Shown here piece by piece: positions 5,677 to 5,825 of a stretch of 5,825 bases of DNA. This stretch comes from JAGNZR01 sp051648365 (lineage in GTDB: Bacteria; Fusobacteriota; Fusobacteriia; Fusobacteriales; Fusobacteriaceae). Where the stretch lies: NCBI GenBank assembly GCA_051648365.1, contig JBOFEZ010000025.1, positions 1 through 5,825 on the forward strand, in the 5' to 3' direction. The notes under the pieces were generated by a model. It saw nothing but the letters and a program-made list of their open reading frames with translations, ran no database searches and was not told the origin of the DNA. Both the position numbers and the translations under genes were made by a program. Position 1 is the first letter of the stretch; every line of letters starts with the position of its first letter.

Positions 5677-5825
5677 ATGAAAGTAAAAAAAATAAGTGTC
5701 ATAATTCCAGTGTATAATACAGAAAAATATTTAAGACGTTGTTTAGAAAGTATAATTAATCAAAGTCTTAAAGAGATAGAAATAATAATAGTAAATGATG
5801 GCTCACCAGATGGTAGTTCTAAAAT
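5677..5825 (+). CDS. Glycosyltransferase family 2, N-terminus (3' partial)
   Basis: The ATG at 5677 is preceded by AGGGGGA at 5666-5672, four bases upstream. The 49 visible codons encode the GT-A nucleotide-binding start: KKISVIIPVYNTEKYLRRCL, then ESIINQSLKEIEIIIVNDGS and PDGSSK, where the window ends. The PVYN and NDGS motifs and the spacing match the gene at 4164, and the two aligned starts share many identical positions (for example IPVYNTE-x-YL-x-x-CL), so they are paralogues of the same broad GT2 group. It probably adds another sugar to the same surface glycan. The DSDD motif and acceptor region lie beyond the window, so completeness is unknown. Confidence 0.88.
   Translation, partial: MKVKKISVIIPVYNTEKYLRRCLESIINQSLKEIEIIIVNDGSPDGSSK

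Overview
The window looks like chromosomal DNA from a diderm of the phylum Fusobacteriota. The evidence is the fusobacterial style of the autotransporter barrel, the heavy use of ATA, AGA and AGG codons, the strong AGGAG/GGGGG-type ribosome binding sites, and the presence of outer-membrane proteins. The genus cannot be fixed from sequence alone. No rRNA, tRNA or CRISPR is visible.

The layout falls into three blocks. (1) Positions 1-2470 hold three tightly packed plus-strand genes: the C-terminal end of a TolC-type outer-membrane efflux protein, a MacA/HlyD-type periplasmic adaptor, and a MacB/FtsX-type ABC permease. Together they would form most of a tripartite export pump across both membranes. 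The ATPase subunit is not in the window. The block ends at a perfect 38-bp palindrome that can act as a terminator in both directions. (2) Positions 2526-3963 are a scar. A minus-strand autotransporter keeps only its C-terminal outer-membrane barrel and is joined to a 5'-truncated IS3-family element running the other way. The transposase remnant keeps its DDE triad but has lost its N-terminus and orfA and carries an in-frame amber codon near its end. The missing front part of the autotransporter is not found on the far side of the IS, so this is not a simple insertion. (3) Positions 3964-5825 are a very AT-rich surface-polysaccharide region: a 200-bp leader, a complete family-2 glycosyltransferase, the broken remains of another one, and the start of a third.

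Base composition drops in steps. Single 60-base lines counted by hand give about 43-47% GC in block 1, about 33-35% in block 2 and about 17-27% in block 3. I infer that a resident efflux operon sits beside a horizontally acquired glycan locus, with an IS-associated rearrangement at the boundary. I saw no convincing sign of a wholly new system; the interest lies in the junctions and the decayed genes.
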